Shown: positions 18,763 through 28,346 of the stretch, one piece after another | How positions within the stretch are numbered: the stretch's first letter is position 1 | How the letters are laid out: each line of letters opens with the position of its first letter | Assembly (NCBI RefSeq): GCF_024267675.1 | Contig: NZ_JALDYX010000019.1 | Span: forward strand, 1 to 64,000 | Source of the DNA: Marinobacterium sedimentorum | GTDB lineage: Bacteria > Pseudomonadota > Gammaproteobacteria > Pseudomonadales > Balneatricaceae | DNA: 64,000 nucleotides | Direction of reading: 5' to 3' | Program-made: the position numbers and the translations under genes | Notes under the pieces: model-generated | Told to the model about the DNA's origin: nothing | Databases searched by the model: none | The model's input: only the letters and a program-made list of their open reading frames with translations

Positions 18763-18845
18763 TGCGGCGTCTGAGGGCGCCTTTCATTGACCCTTAACCA
18801 AGCGCTGTTTATATTTCCCCCTTGATCACATTGCCGGGACTGAGC

Positions 18846-19055
18846 ATGAACGACCACTATTTCAACGCCCTGGAACGAAAAATCGATCAGCTGCTCGATC
18901 ACTGTCACCGGCTGGAGCAGGAAAACCAGCGACTGCGTTCACAGGAAACGCAATTAAAGGATGAACGTGCCCGTCTGCTGCAACTCAATGACCAGACCCG
19001 CAGCAAAGTCGAATCCATGATTCAGCGACTCAAGGCACTGGAGCAAAATGCATGA
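18846..19055 (+). CDS. TIGR02449 family coiled-coil protein
   Basis: A 69-aa protein that is nearly all heptad coiled coil (ALERKIDQLLDHCHRLEQEN onward). It resembles the small ZapB-like proteins of TIGR02449, always found just upstream of zapA in this group. The stop overlaps the zapA ATG (ATGA), so both are made together, which suggests a partner role in Z-ring assembly; this is inference from neighbourhood. The ATG at 18846 is preferred; an in-frame ATG at 18822 would add eight residues. Confidence 0.88.
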   Translation: MNDHYFNALERKIDQLLDHCHRLEQENQRLRSQETQLKDERARLLQLNDQTRSKVESMIQRLKALEQNA

Positions 19056-19372
19056 GCAAAACCGAAGCACACAAGGTCACGATCAAGCTGCTCGACAAGG
19101 AATACATGATCGCCTGCCCCGAGGGAGCCGAAGCCGAACTGCTGACCTCTGCCGACTACCTTGATCAGAAGATGCGCGACATCCGCGGCAATGGCAAAAC
19201 CGTCGGACTGGAGCGGGTCGCGGTCATGGCGGCGCTGAACATCGCCCACGAGCTGCTCCGAAGCCATGCCGACAACCAGCAGCACATTGAAGACCAGGTT
19301 CGCCACCTGGGCAGCAAGATTGATCAGTCCCTGAGCCGCTCGAAGCTCGAAAATCGTGAATCCGGTGACTGA
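19052..19372 (+). CDS. zapA: Cell division protein ZapA
   Basis: ZapA binds FtsZ and cross-links protofilaments at mid-cell. The 106-aa protein has the conserved N-terminal part HKVTIKLLDKEYMIACPEGA and the helix with DYLDQKMRDIRGNGKTVGLERVAVMAALNIAHELL that forms the dimer. It is followed by 6S RNA and fau, the order found across gammaproteobacteria. Confidence 0.95.
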   Translation: MSKTEAHKVTIKLLDKEYMIACPEGAEAELLTSADYLDQKMRDIRGNGKTVGLERVAVMAALNIAHELLRSHADNQQHIEDQVRHLGSKIDQSLSRSKLENRESGD

Positions 19373-19452
19373 AAATTCTTCATGGTGAAAAAACTGTTTA
19401 AATATCAACCAAATAAAAACGCGCTTAGCTAAATTGAATTAAATTTCAAGTC

Positions 19453-19480
19453 CTGACATCCAATTGCAGACGCGTATAAT
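19453..19480 (+). promoter_or_regulatory. Promoter of 6S RNA
   Basis: A -35 CTGACA (19453-19458), a 16-base spacer and a perfect -10 TATAAT (19475-19480) lie just before the 6S RNA. The start should be near 19487. Confidence 0.7.
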
Positions 19481-19487
19481 GGTAACC

Positions 19488-19668
19488 ACTCCCTGGGGTG
19501 TTCGACAGGCGTTCAAGTCCCTCGAGCCGATAAGTACACCTCTGGAGGTCTTCTGTGATGCTGGTGAGCATGTCCGTTTAGCGGAAAGCCTGATGCATTC
19601 GAAGGCCGCCACCTTGAACCTTAGGGTTCAGGGCCACGATCGTTATCGGCACTCCCGGGGAGCCCTTC
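19488..19668 (+). ncRNA. ssrS: 6S RNA
   Basis: 6S RNA mimics an open promoter and binds sigma-70 RNA polymerase in stationary phase. The two ends pair (ACTCCCTGGGG with CCCGGGGAGC), internal segments match the family (CCTCGAGCCGATA; GGTGAGCATGTCCG; CACCTTGAACCTTAGGGTTCAGGG) and the large central bubble lies where expected. The position between zapA and fau is the conserved ssrS site. The ends are estimated to within a few bases. Confidence 0.9.
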
Positions 19669-19681
19669 CAGATGATTGCCC

Positions 19682-20281
19682 ATGTCCTTGCCTACACCTG
19701 ATCAACGCCAGCTTCTGAGGCGTGAAATGCGCCGCCGCCGCCGAGCCCTTAGCGCCCGACAGCAGCGCGAAGCCGCACGCAAGCTGCTGGCCAACCTGTG
19801 CCGACTGCCCGCCTTTCATCGCGCCCGGCATATTGCACTCTACCTGCCCAATGATGGCGAGATTGACCCGACCCCGGTGATACAACTGTGCTGGCGCCAG
19901 GGCAAGCAGGTTTACCTTCCGGTGCTGCACCCCATTCGCCACAACCGACTCTGGTTTGTGCCTTATGATCGAAATACACCCATGCAACGCAATATCTACC
20001 GCATTCTGGAACCCAAACTCAGGGGAGCGCCCAGACGACCGCCCCAGGCGCTGGATCTGGTATTGCTGCCACTGGTTGCATTTGATGCCAGCGGCGCGCG
20101 CATGGGCATGGGAGGGGGTTATTATGATCGCACCTTCGGCTTTAAACAGCGCAAAGGTCCGCGGGGGCCGAAACTGATCGGCCTGGCGCATGATATTCAG
20201 AGAGTAGACGACCTACCCGTTGCAAGCTGGGATATACCGCTTGCGGGCATAGTGACGGATTGTCGCGGCTACAAGCTGTAA
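19682..20281 (+). CDS. fau: 5-formyltetrahydrofolate cyclo-ligase
   Basis: This enzyme converts 5-formyl-THF to 5,10-methenyl-THF with ATP. The 199-aa protein begins with an Arg-rich helix (RREMRRRRRALSARQQREAA), has the substrate loop IALYLPNDGEIDPTPVI and ends with the signature RMGMGGGYYDRTF and the DLPVASWDIPL segment. The ATG at 19682 is used; a TTG two codons earlier is possible. It follows 6S RNA and may be processed from the same primary transcript, as in E. coli. Confidence 0.95.
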   Translation: MSLPTPDQRQLLRREMRRRRRALSARQQREAARKLLANLCRLPAFHRARHIALYLPNDGEIDPTPVIQLCWRQGKQVYLPVLHPIRHNRLWFVPYDRNTPMQRNIYRILEPKLRGAPRRPPQALDLVLLPLVAFDASGARMGMGGGYYDRTFGFKQRKGPRGPKLIGLAHDIQRVDDLPVASWDIPLAGIVTDCRGYKL

Positions 20282-20291
20282 CCGCAGCAAC

Positions 20292-20429
20292 TCAGCTGTT
20301 GCTGAAGACCTGTTCGACCAGCGCAGCGAACTGAAAATCGCTTTGCGAAACACCGGTCATGATTGAACCGATGAGAAAGACCATAACGATCACCATCATC
20401 AGATCCGGACCATTTTTCATACGCCGCAT
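20292..20429 (-). CDS. Small single-span membrane protein, 45 aa
   Basis: Translated from the sequence: MRRMKNGPDLMMVIVMVFLI and on to a C-terminus QFAALVEQVFSNS. A positively charged N-terminus, one hydrophobic helix (about residues 10-27) and a soluble tail are visible. AGAGGA lies about five bases before the ATG, which makes translation likely. It converges on fau with a ten-base gap. I do not recognise a family and give no function. Confidence 0.6.
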   Translation of the reverse strand: MRRMKNGPDLMMVIVMVFLIGSIMTGVSQSDFQFAALVEQVFSNS

Positions 20430-20734
20430 TTATCCTCTTTTCAGGTAAGAAGGAGCAGCCGTTGTAATAACTGTATGCGGCAACTCCGAGAATCGGAATG
20501 CCGTGTAGTGTTCCATACTGCAGCAATATTGCAACAACTGGCGTCTACTTTTTTAAATTGTCGGCCACAATAGCGGTTTATTTAGCCTTCAATACAAAAA
20601 AACCTCGGTATTTACCAACAACTCGAGCCTCAGCCTTTTTAAAAACCATGGCAGCGCCGGAGATAAACCCGGCATGGGGCAAAAATGCCGTCGTGGTACT
20701 GCCGAATAAAGTCCCCAAATAGCCGCCTTCAAGC
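20430..20734. other. AT-richer gap, possible small ORF
   Basis: This stretch is lower in GC than its neighbours and has several A/T runs. On the minus strand a 46-codon reading (20578-20718, TTG start, ending VVGKYRGFFVLKAK) follows the AEC permease gene, but has no clear ribosome site. A 74-codon plus-strand reading (20498-20722) is equally unsupported. Neither is called as a gene. Confidence 0.4.
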
Positions 20735-21646
20735 TCAGGTCAGCCAGCCCAACATGAGCGGAATTGTTAGTGCGGACAGCAGCGTCTGGCCGGTAATGAT
20801 CGCCGCCATCATGGCAGCATCGCCCCCGAGCTGGCGCGCCAGAATATAGGCGGAACTGGCGGTGGGCAGTGCAGCAAACAAAATCAGCAGATTGCGGCTC
20901 TGCTCCCCCAGAGAGAGCAGCTGCGCCAGAGCCAGCGCCAGCAGCGGGAACAGCAACAGCTTGATCACCGACGCCCCCAGCAACGCCGGCCCAACCGTTC
21001 GCAGCGCCCTAAGGCTAAGCCCGGCCCCTACCGCCAGCAGCCCCAGCGGCAACGCCATCTGCCCCAGCAGCTCGGCCACCGGCCGCACCATCGGCGGCAT
21101 GCCGATACCGCTGTAATTAAGCAGCATGCCGAGCACGGACGCCAGAATCAGCGGATTGCGTACCAGGTTGCGCAGCACCGGACGCAGCCCCGGGGATCCG
21201 CCGGCATGAAACGAAAACGCCAGCACACAGAAGACGTTCAGCAGCGGAATCATAAAGGCGATAATCACCGCCGACACTGCCAGTGCCGAATCGCCATAGA
21301 GCGCAGCGACCACCGCCAGCCCGACGTAAGTATTGAAGCGCACAGCGCCCTGATAAAAGGAGGTAAATTCAGCACCGTCGAGCTTCAGCAGCGGGCGCAA
21401 CAGATAGCACAGCAGTGTGCCGCCCAGCAGCAGCAACAGGATCGCAAGGGCAATACCGCCAATGGACACACCGCTGATATCCGCCTGACTCAGTCGGGCC
21501 ACCAGCAGCACCGGGAAAAGCACGAAGTAGGTCGCTTTCTCCGCCAGCGGCCAGAAGTCCTCACCGGGAAAACAATAGCGGCGCGCCAGCACGCCCAGCA
21601 TCAGCAATGCGAACACTGGCCACAGCATGATCAGCATATCGAACAT
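20735..21646 (-). CDS. AEC family (auxin efflux carrier-type) permease
   Basis: A 303-aa membrane protein with about ten hydrophobic segments in two inverted halves. The N-terminal VFALLMLGVLARRYCF and the central NTYVGLAVVAALYGDSALA segment are typical of the AEC/bile-acid-auxin superfamily; bacterial members move malate, malonate or other small acids, or have unknown substrates. GGGAGCTGATACC precedes the ATG. It is divergent from the ACT-domain gene. No substrate is assigned. Confidence 0.88.
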   Translation of the reverse strand: MFDMLIMLWPVFALLMLGVLARRYCFPGEDFWPLAEKATYFVLFPVLLVARLSQADISGVSIGGIALAILLLLLGGTLLCYLLRPLLKLDGAEFTSFYQGAVRFNTYVGLAVVAALYGDSALAVSAVIIAFMIPLLNVFCVLAFSFHAGGSPGLRPVLRNLVRNPLILASVLGMLLNYSGIGMPPMVRPVAELLGQMALPLGLLAVGAGLSLRALRTVGPALLGASVIKLLLFPLLALALAQLLSLGEQSRNLLILFAALPTASSAYILARQLGGDAAMMAAIITGQTLLSALTIPLMLGWLT

Positions 21647-21875
21647 GGTATCAGCTCCCTGTCATCTGGCTAACACAGCACCCGAAACAGCGCACAGACG
21701 CGCGTCCGGCGAGCGGCCGCTCTGCTCTTGCGACCCGGACACAAACCGGACACACTCAGGACTGGGCGCCAGCGCTGCCCGACAAGGGACAGCCCCGTGG
21801 GGACAGCCCGCACTATTACGCGCGCCGGCCAGCTCTGCGGCCCGCGCGCTGAGTAACTGCATACAGGAGCGTAAC

Positions 21876-22391
21876 ATGATGACATCCCTGGTATTAACCG
21901 TCATCGGCCCGGACAAGCCCGGCCTGGTGGAAATTTTATCCCAGACCATTGCCCGCCATAACGGCAACTGGCTTGAGTCCGGCATGTCGCGTCTGGGCGG
22001 CAAGTTTGCCGGCATTCTGATCGTCAGTGTTCCGGCGGACGACGCCAGCGCCCTGGAGCAGGCGCTGAGTGCGCTGCAGAGTCAGGGCCTCAAGGTCATG
22101 GCCGAGCGCAACGAAGGCGCTGCCAGCGACACCAGCCGCAGTCCCATGCAGCTTGAACTGGTGGGCCATGACAAGCCAGGCATTGTACGCGAAATTGCTC
22201 AGGCACTGGCCGCGCGGAACATCAACGTGGAAAGTCTGGATACGGAGCTGACTTCCGGTTCCATGTCCGGCGAGCAGCTGTTCAAGGCTCAGGCAAGCCT
22301 GCTGGCCCCCGAAGGGCTGGATATAAACGAACTGCAGCTGGCGCTGGAAGCCATCGCCAGTGATTTGATGGTGGACATTACCCTGAAATAG
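21876..22391 (+). CDS. GcvR-like protein with two ACT domains
   Basis: A 171-aa protein with two ACT domains: residues about 4-80 (LVLTVIGPDKPGLVEILSQT) and about 90-170 (LELVGHDKPGIVREIAQALA). This layout matches the glycine cleavage system regulator GcvR, which binds glycine and antagonises GcvA. No DNA-binding domain is present. CAGGAG lies seven bases before the ATG; upstream in-frame starts are rejected for lack of it. gcvH is 8 kb away and not linked, so the glycine role is only suggested by family. Confidence 0.8.
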   Translation: MMTSLVLTVIGPDKPGLVEILSQTIARHNGNWLESGMSRLGGKFAGILIVSVPADDASALEQALSALQSQGLKVMAERNEGAASDTSRSPMQLELVGHDKPGIVREIAQALAARNINVESLDTELTSGSMSGEQLFKAQASLLAPEGLDINELQLALEAIASDLMVDITLK

Positions 22392-22506
22392 GCAGCCCTA
22401 AGAATATCAGCCCTGTGGCTGAAGCACGCCTTGCAGCATGCAGGCACCGGACAGATAGCCCCGGCGGACGTGTAATAGCCCGCCGGGGCGGCGAAGAACG
22501 CTGCGT

Positions 22507-23910
22507 TTATACCGCGTCGTCGCGGGTCGCCAGTAGTTCACGCCCGCGCACCACGGCTGCACGCACCTGATTCGGCGCAGTACCGCCAATATGATCACGC
22601 GCCGCCACTGAGCCTTCCAGCGTCAGCACCTCGAACACATCGGCATCGATCACATCGGAGAACTGCTGCAGTTCAGCCAGGGTCATCTCGCTCAGATCCC
22701 GCCCTTCGGCGATACCAAAGGCCACCGACTTGCCGACAATTTCATGGGCATCACGGAACGCCACGCCCTTGCGCACCAGGTAGTCCGCCAGATCGGTGGC
22801 GGTAGCGAAGCCACGCATGGCTGCGTTGCGCATGCTTTCCTTGCGTGACTCCAGCGCCGGCACCATGTCGGCGAACGCACGCAGGCAGCCATTGACGGTG
22901 TCGATGGTATCGAACAGCGGTTCCTTGTCTTCCTGATTGTCCTTGTTGTAGGCCAGCGGCTGGGATTTCATCAGCGTCAGCAGCGACATCAGGTGACCGT
23001 AAACGCGTCCGCTCTTGCCACGCACCAGTTCCGGCACATCCGGGTTTTTCTTCTGCGGCATGATAGACGAGCCGGTACAGAAACGGTCCGGCAGGTTGAT
23101 GAAATCAAACTGCGCCGACGCCCAGAGCACCAGTTCCTCGGACATGCGACTCATATGCATCAGCAATATGCTGGAGGCTGCACAGAACTCGATGGCGAAG
23201 TCCCGATCCGACACGGCATCCAGGGAATTGCCCGCCGGCGCCGAGAAATTCAGCAGCTTGCAGGTCATGTTGCGGTCAATCGGATAGGTCGTGCCGGCCA
23301 GCGCTGCGGCACCCAGCGGCATGATGTTCACGCGCTTGCGGCAGTCAACAAAGCGTTCGTAGTCCCGGCTCAGCATTTCGAACCAGGCCATGACGTGGTG
23401 GCCAAAGGTCACCGGCTGGGCGGTCTGAAGATGGGTAAAGCCCGGCATGATAGTGTCGACTTCGCGCTCGGCCAGGCTCAGCATGCCCTGCTGCAAACGG
23501 CTGATTTCTGCCAGAATGCGGTCGATTTCGGAGCGGACATAGAGACGGATGTCGGTTGCAACCTGGTCATTGCGCGAACGGCCGGTATGCAGCTTCTTGC
23601 CGGTAATGCCGATCTTCTGGGTCAGTGCCGCCTCGATGTTCATGTGCACATCTTCCAGCGCAATGGACCACTCGAAGGTACCGCGTTCGATTTCGACACG
23701 AATCTCGCCCAGACCACGAATAATGTCGTCGCGCTCGGCGTCGGTAAGTACACCGGCAGCGGTAAGCATTTTGGCATGGGCGATGGAGCCCTGAATGTCC
23801 TGCAGGTACATACGCTGATCAAACTCAACGGATGCGGTAAAACGGGCGACGAAGGCATCGGTCGGCTCGCTGAAACGACCGCCCCATTGCTGATTGGTTT
23901 TGTTGCTCAT
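22507..23910 (-). CDS. argH: Argininosuccinate lyase
   Basis: ArgH cleaves argininosuccinate to arginine and fumarate, the last step of arginine synthesis. The 467-aa protein has the fumarase/aspartase signature [11 protein letters not shown] at residues 280-290 with the catalytic serine loop, the catalytic His160 in [11 protein letters not shown] and the substrate motif [12 protein letters not shown]. The start at 23910 fits homologues ([18 protein letters not shown]); a longer reading from 24087 runs through the shared promoter region. It is divergent from hemC, as in Pseudomonas. A GC-rich hairpin (22459-22488) lies after the stop. Confidence 0.97.
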   Translation of the reverse strand: MSNKTNQQWGGRFSEPTDAFVARFTASVEFDQRMYLQDIQGSIAHAKMLTAAGVLTDAERDDIIRGLGEIRVEIERGTFEWSIALEDVHMNIEAALTQKIGITGKKLHTGRSRNDQVATDIRLYVRSEIDRILAEISRLQQGMLSLAEREVDTIMPGFTHLQTAQPVTFGHHVMAWFEMLSRDYERFVDCRKRVNIMPLGAAALAGTTYPIDRNMTCKLLNFSAPAGNSLDAVSDRDFAIEFCAASSILLMHMSRMSEELVLWASAQFDFINLPDRFCTGSSIMPQKKNPDVPELVRGKSGRVYGHLMSLLTLMKSQPLAYNKDNQEDKEPLFDTIDTVNGCLRAFADMVPALESRKESMRNAAMRGFATATDLADYLVRKGVAFRDAHEIVGKSVAFGIAEGRDLSEMTLAELQQFSDVIDADVFEVLTLEGSVAARDHIGGTAPNQVRAAVVRGRELLATRDDAV

Positions 23911-24115
23911 CAGGAAAACCTCTGACTGGAGTGACCACCGGGCCTCCGGCAGCTGAAACTGGTGCGGAATTATATCATCTTTAACAGGCAAATCCTGAGC
24001 CGCCGCCATCGGCTTTTCGCGGCACAGGTCCAGAGTGCCGGGGGGATCTGTTACAATCGCTGCAACCCCATTCAGGACCCGGCGCAAGACCCGGGACAGT
24101 CAAAACGAGAGCCTG

Positions 24116-25060
24116 ATGAATACCGATAAAATTCGCATCGCCACCCGCAAAAGCCTGCTCGCCCTGTGGCAGGCCGAGTACGTCAAAGCCGAACTGGAAC
24201 GCCACCACCCCGGCATTGAAGTTGAGCTCATCGGCTTCACCACCCGCGGCGACAAGATCCTCGACACCCCCCTGGCCAAGGTGGGCGGCAAGGGCCTGTT
24301 CGTCAAGGAACTGGAAAACGCCATGCTGGACGGCGACGCCGATATCGCCGTTCACTCCATGAAAGACGTACCCATGGAGTTCCCCGAAGGTCTCGGCCTC
24401 GCGGTCATCTGCCCGCGGGAAAACCCGACCGATGCCTTTGTGTCCAATACCTATGCCAGCCTTGATGATCTGCCTACCGGCGCCGTGGTCGGCACCTCGT
24501 CGCTGCGCCGTGAGTCGCAACTGCGGGCACGGCGCCCGGATCTGGTGATTCGCAGCCTGCGCGGCAATGTGCAGACTCGGCTGCGCAAGCTCGACGAAGG
24601 TGAGTTTGATGCCATCATTCTGGCCAGCGCCGGGCTGATTCGCCTCGAACTGCAGGATCGGATCCGCGTCGCCATTCCCGCCGAAGAAAGCCTGCCAGCC
24701 GGTGGCCAGGGTGCCGTCGGGATCGAGTGCCGCCTCAACGACCAGCGCACCCGCGACCTGCTGGCACCGCTGCACCACCAACCCAGCGCCTGGTGCGTGG
24801 AAGCCGAACGCGCCATGAACCGGCGCCTCGAAGGCGGCTGCCAGGTCCCCATCGCCTGCTTCGCCACCCTCAACGATGCCCAGGACGCGCTCTGGCTGCG
24901 TGGCCTGGTCGCCAGCCCCGACGGCACCCAGGTGCTGACGGACGAAATCCGGGGCACACCCGCACAGGGCAAGGCCATGGGCATTGAACTGGCTGAACGC
25001 CTGCTTGCCGCAGGCGCCGATCGCATTCTGGCCGCCGTTTATGACCAGAATGCCAACTGA
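24116..25060 (+). CDS. hemC: Hydroxymethylbilane synthase
   Basis: HemC joins four porphobilinogens into hydroxymethylbilane for haem, sirohaem and cobalamin. The 314-aa protein carries the dipyrromethane cofactor on Cys242 ([15 protein letters not shown]), the same number as in E. coli, and the catalytic Asp in [13 protein letters not shown]...DIAVHSMKD. It is the first gene of hemCDXY. A TACAAT -10-like hexamer at 24052-24057 lies upstream, with a poor -35. hemD overlaps its end. Confidence 0.97.
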   Translation: MNTDKIRIATRKSLLALWQAEYVKAELERHHPGIEVELIGFTTRGDKILDTPLAKVGGKGLFVKELENAMLDGDADIAVHSMKDVPMEFPEGLGLAVICPRENPTDAFVSNTYASLDDLPTGAVVGTSSLRRESQLRARRPDLVIRSLRGNVQTRLRKLDEGEFDAIILASAGLIRLELQDRIRVAIPAEESLPAGGQGAVGIECRLNDQRTRDLLAPLHHQPSAWCVEAERAMNRRLEGGCQVPIACFATLNDAQDALWLRGLVASPDGTQVLTDEIRGTPAQGKAMGIELAERLLAAGADRILAAVYDQNAN

Positions 25061-25871
25061 ACAGCGCCAGCCAGGCCCGCTCAGCGGCCAGCGGATACTG
25101 GTAACAAGGCCCAGCCATCAGGCACAGCAGCAGGCTGAGTTGCTGCGCGCCCAGGGCGCCGAAACTGTGCTGCTACCGCTGCTGACCATAGAACCACTGG
25201 CAGAGCCGGATCCTGCATTCAGCCATGCCAAACAGTGCGTACTGGACCTGGATCTTTACCACGCCGTGATCGTGATCAGCGCCAATGCCGCCCGTCTGAG
25301 TATCGATCTGATCGACGACTACTGGCCGCAACTGCCGGTCGGGGTTCACTGGATGGCCATAGGCGCCAGCACCGCCGCCCGTCTGCACGACTACGGCATA
25401 AATGCCCGCCACAGCCGCAGCGGCTACGACTCCGAAGCGCTGCTGCAGGCGCCAGAGCTGCAACAGGTCGAGGGCCTGCGCATCCTGATCCTGCGCGGTG
25501 ACAGTGGCCGCGAGACACTCGCCAGCGAACTGCAGGCCCGTGGCGCCCGGGTTGATGAGGCCATGCTATACCGCCGCGCCCGGCCGCAACTGAGCCAGGC
25601 CTGCATCGAAAGTGCTATTTATGCCCTACCCTTATCCGCTATCCTGATCACCAGTGGCGAAAGCCTGAGTAACCTTGTCGCACTGGCAAAGCAGGTAGGG
25701 AATTCCAGGGGACTGGTACAACTGCTGCAATGTCCGCTGGTCGTTCCAAGCCAGCGAGTCGCGACCCTGGCCCGCGAGGCCGGCTTTAAACAGGTTATTC
25801 TTGCTAGCGGCCCCGACGACCAGAGCATGATCGGGGCGCTGTTGACTAAAATCGACGCGGAAAAAGACTGA
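25050..25871 (+). CDS. hemD: Uroporphyrinogen-III synthase
   Basis: HemD closes hydroxymethylbilane with inversion of ring D to uroporphyrinogen III. The 273-aa protein is poorly conserved as usual for the family, but has the N-terminal [32 protein letters not shown] and the [10 protein letters not shown] segment that lines the active site. The start at 25050 overlaps the hemC end by 11 bases; an in-frame ATG at 25041 is an alternative. Its stop overlaps the hemX ATG (TGATG). Confidence 0.93.
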   Translation: MPTEQRQPGPLSGQRILVTRPSHQAQQQAELLRAQGAETVLLPLLTIEPLAEPDPAFSHAKQCVLDLDLYHAVIVISANAARLSIDLIDDYWPQLPVGVHWMAIGASTAARLHDYGINARHSRSGYDSEALLQAPELQQVEGLRILILRGDSGRETLASELQARGARVDEAMLYRRARPQLSQACIESAIYALPLSAILITSGESLSNLVALAKQVGNSRGLVQLLQCPLVVPSQRVATLAREAGFKQVILASGPDDQSMIGALLTKIDAEKD

Positions 25872-27034
25872 TGAGCGACACAGGGAATAGAAACAAAGAA
25901 AACCGGACGCCTGAAATCATCGACGCCGAGGTAACCGAGGTGCCGACACAGAATCCGCCCAAGTCCGCGGATAGCCCCGAAAAAGTAAAATCAGCCAGTC
26001 GCTGGCCGGCACTGGCCGCGCTGGTGCTGTCGATTATCGCCTTGGTGCTGATCGGCTACCTGGGCTGGCAGGGCTGGCAATGGCAGCAGGGCAACGCCCA
26101 GGCACTGCAACAGATCAGCGAGCAGGCCGACAGCGCCCAGACCGATGCCCAGGCGCAGCTGACGCAGGAACTCGACAGCCTGCAGCAGCAGATGGCGACG
26201 CTCAAGTCCCAGGCCCAGACCGACAAGAGCGGTATAGATGCGCTGCAGGAACGACTGACCCAGAGCATTCAGCAGGTCATGTCGCGCCAGCAGAGTTCAC
26301 GCAAGGACTGGCTGCTGGCGGAAGCTGAATACCTGCTGCGCCTTGCCAACCAGCGCGTACTGATGGAGCAGACCGCCGATGGCGCGCTCAAGCTGCTCAA
26401 GTCCGCCGACCTGATCCTGAAAGAAACCGACGATGTGTCGATCTACGAAGTGCGCAAGGCGCTGGCCGCGGACATTGCCGCCCTCGAGTCGGTGCCGCGT
26501 CTGGACACCGAAGGCGCCTTCCTGCAACTGGGCGCTCTCAACACCCAGGTTGACCGCCTGAGCCTGGTGCCCGTCACCAACAAGCGCGAACTGCCTGCCC
26601 TGCTCGAACAGATCACGCCGGACAGCGTATCCGAGTCCTGGACCCAGGGCCTCAAGTCCTCCTGGGACGGCGCAATGAACAAGTTTGAGCAACTCATCGT
26701 CATCCAGCACCGCGACGAGGCGGTCGAGCCCCTGCTCTCGCCCGAGCAGCACTTCTTCCTGCAGCAGAACCTGCACCTGATGCTCGAGCAGGCACAGCTC
26801 GCGCTGCTGCAGCGCAAGCAGAACGCCTATGACAGCGCACTGGGCAAGGCAGAAAACTGGATCGATACCTACTTCGACCCACAGGATGCCACCACCAATG
26901 CCCTGCTGCGCGGTATTGCCGAACTCAAGCTGCTGCAGGTGTCGCCCGAGGTGCCCGATATTTCAGGCTCGCTCAATACCCTCAAGGCCTACCTGCAGCA
27001 AATGACCAAACTGAAGCAGGAAGGAGCCGCGTGA
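25871..27034 (+). CDS. hemX: HemX, uroporphyrinogen-III C-methyltransferase-like membrane protein
   Basis: A 387-aa protein with a charged cytoplasmic N-terminus (about 1-40), one membrane helix (about 42-62) and a long Gln/Ala-rich coiled coil (about 65-145), then a periplasmic helical domain (AEYLLRLANQRVLMEQ is the family signature). It is often annotated as a uroporphyrinogen methyltransferase, but lacks that catalytic domain; its actual role is not established. Coupled to hemD and two bases from hemY. Confidence 0.92.
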   Translation: MSDTGNRNKENRTPEIIDAEVTEVPTQNPPKSADSPEKVKSASRWPALAALVLSIIALVLIGYLGWQGWQWQQGNAQALQQISEQADSAQTDAQAQLTQELDSLQQQMATLKSQAQTDKSGIDALQERLTQSIQQVMSRQQSSRKDWLLAEAEYLLRLANQRVLMEQTADGALKLLKSADLILKETDDVSIYEVRKALAADIAALESVPRLDTEGAFLQLGALNTQVDRLSLVPVTNKRELPALLEQITPDSVSESWTQGLKSSWDGAMNKFEQLIVIQHRDEAVEPLLSPEQHFFLQQNLHLMLEQAQLALLQRKQNAYDSALGKAENWIDTYFDPQDATTNALLRGIAELKLLQVSPEVPDISGSLNTLKAYLQQMTKLKQEGAA

Positions 27035-27035
27035 C

Positions 27036-28292
27036 ATGAAACGAGGACTCCTGCTTTTATTGATCATTCTCTTTGCGGGCGCCTGGCTGGGCGAAAAAAT
27101 GGTGCAGGATCCGGGCTATGTTCTGGTGTCCTACAACAGCACCACCATCGAAACCAGCCTCTGGGTTCTGCTGCTGGTTGGCCTGATCAGCTTTCTCGCG
27201 GCCTATATACTGCTGCGCCTGCTGTCCAAGGCACGTATCCCCACCACTGAGCTGCGCCACTGGGGCGAACGTCGCGCATTGCGCAGCGCCCACCGCAAAA
27301 CCCTCAAGGGCCTGCAGGCCTTCAGCGATGGCAGCTGGTGGAAAGCCCAGCGCTACCTGGGCCAGGCTGCACCGCGGGCCGAACTGCCGTTGATCAACTA
27401 CCTCACCGCGGCCCGTGCTGCCCAGGAACAGGGCGACGACAAGGGTGCCGATGCGTTGCTACTGCAGGCGCGTCACTGCAGCCCGCAGAACGCCACGGCG
27501 GTGGACCTGGCTCAGGCACAGCTGCAGTTCGAGCGCGGTCAGTTTGACGAGTGTCACACAACCCTGGCGGCACTGCAGGCACGGCTGCCGAAACACAGCC
27601 AGGTACTGCGTCTGCTGCACAACTGCCTGGTTCAGCTGGGCGACTGGCCGGGCCTGGTAAGCCTTATTCCCGCCCTGCGCCAGAACAAGATACTGCCGGA
27701 AGAATCGCTGCAGGCGCTCGAGCTGCGCTGCTATCGTCAAATCCTTGGCCAGAGTCTGGCCCAGCTGCCCGCTGATACCGACCGCGAGACCCGTGTGCAG
27801 ACACTGAATCGCGCCTGGCAGGATCTGCCAACCCGGCTGAGCAGCACTGAAAGCCTTGTATGCGATTATGTCTCCCAGCTGATCACTCTGGGTGAAGAAG
27901 CCCGCGCCGAGATCTTCCTGCGCGATCAGATCAAGCGTGGCTGGAACGACAGCCTGGTGCGGATATACGGCCGCCTGCAGGGTGAGAACGCCCACAAGCA
28001 ACTGGAGATCGCCCGAAAATGGCAGCAAGACCACCCCGACAGCGCCGATCTGCTGCTGACCCTCGGTCGTCTGTCCATGCGCAACGAGCACTGGGGCAAG
28101 GCCATTGGCTTTTTCGAGCAGAGCATCGCACTGCAGCCAGGTGCCGATGCCTACGCCGAACTCTGTCGCCTGCTGCAGCACCTGGGCGAGCATGACAGGG
28201 TCGCCACACTGCTGCAGGAAGGACTTCGCGCTACCGGTGCGGAGTTACCCAGCCTGCCGATGCCGGACAAGTCTGCCTCCGTAAACGCCTGA
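27036..28292 (+). CDS. hemY: HemY, TPR membrane protein of the haem operon
   Basis: The 418-aa protein has two N-terminal membrane helices (about 3-20 and 38-60) followed by tetratricopeptide-type helical repeats facing the periplasm or cytoplasm (for example AINYLTAARAAQEQGDDKGA-like pairs and GKAIGFFEQSIALQPGADAY). It is the proteobacterial HemY of hemCDXY, not the Bacillus protoporphyrinogen oxidase of the same name. Proposed to coordinate haem enzymes; no enzymatic motif is visible. The operon ends at a clear terminator 28 bases on. Confidence 0.92.
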   Translation: MKRGLLLLLIILFAGAWLGEKMVQDPGYVLVSYNSTTIETSLWVLLLVGLISFLAAYILLRLLSKARIPTTELRHWGERRALRSAHRKTLKGLQAFSDGSWWKAQRYLGQAAPRAELPLINYLTAARAAQEQGDDKGADALLLQARHCSPQNATAVDLAQAQLQFERGQFDECHTTLAALQARLPKHSQVLRLLHNCLVQLGDWPGLVSLIPALRQNKILPEESLQALELRCYRQILGQSLAQLPADTDRETRVQTLNRAWQDLPTRLSSTESLVCDYVSQLITLGEEARAEIFLRDQIKRGWNDSLVRIYGRLQGENAHKQLEIARKWQQDHPDSADLLLTLGRLSMRNEHWGKAIGFFEQSIALQPGADAYAELCRLLQHLGEHDRVATLLQEGLRATGAELPSLPMPDKSASVNA

Positions 28293-28319
28293 TACCGGCC
28301 AGGGACCCCGAACTACAGC

Positions 28320-28342
28320 ACGGACCCGCAAGGGTCCGTTTT
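28320..28342 (+). terminator. Terminator of hemCDXY
   Basis: An 8-bp stem ACGGACCC/GGGTCCGT with a GCAA tetraloop is followed by TTTT. Confidence 0.85.
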
Positions 28343-28346
28343 GCAT

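Noticed and set aside
20498..20722. 74-codon plus-strand ORF downstream of fau
   Set aside because: It has no ribosome site, an odd composition and no hydrophobic or family pattern.
22459..22488. GC-rich hairpin between the ACT gene and argH as a terminator
   Set aside because: The stem is good but the loop is 12 bases and no T-run follows on either strand.
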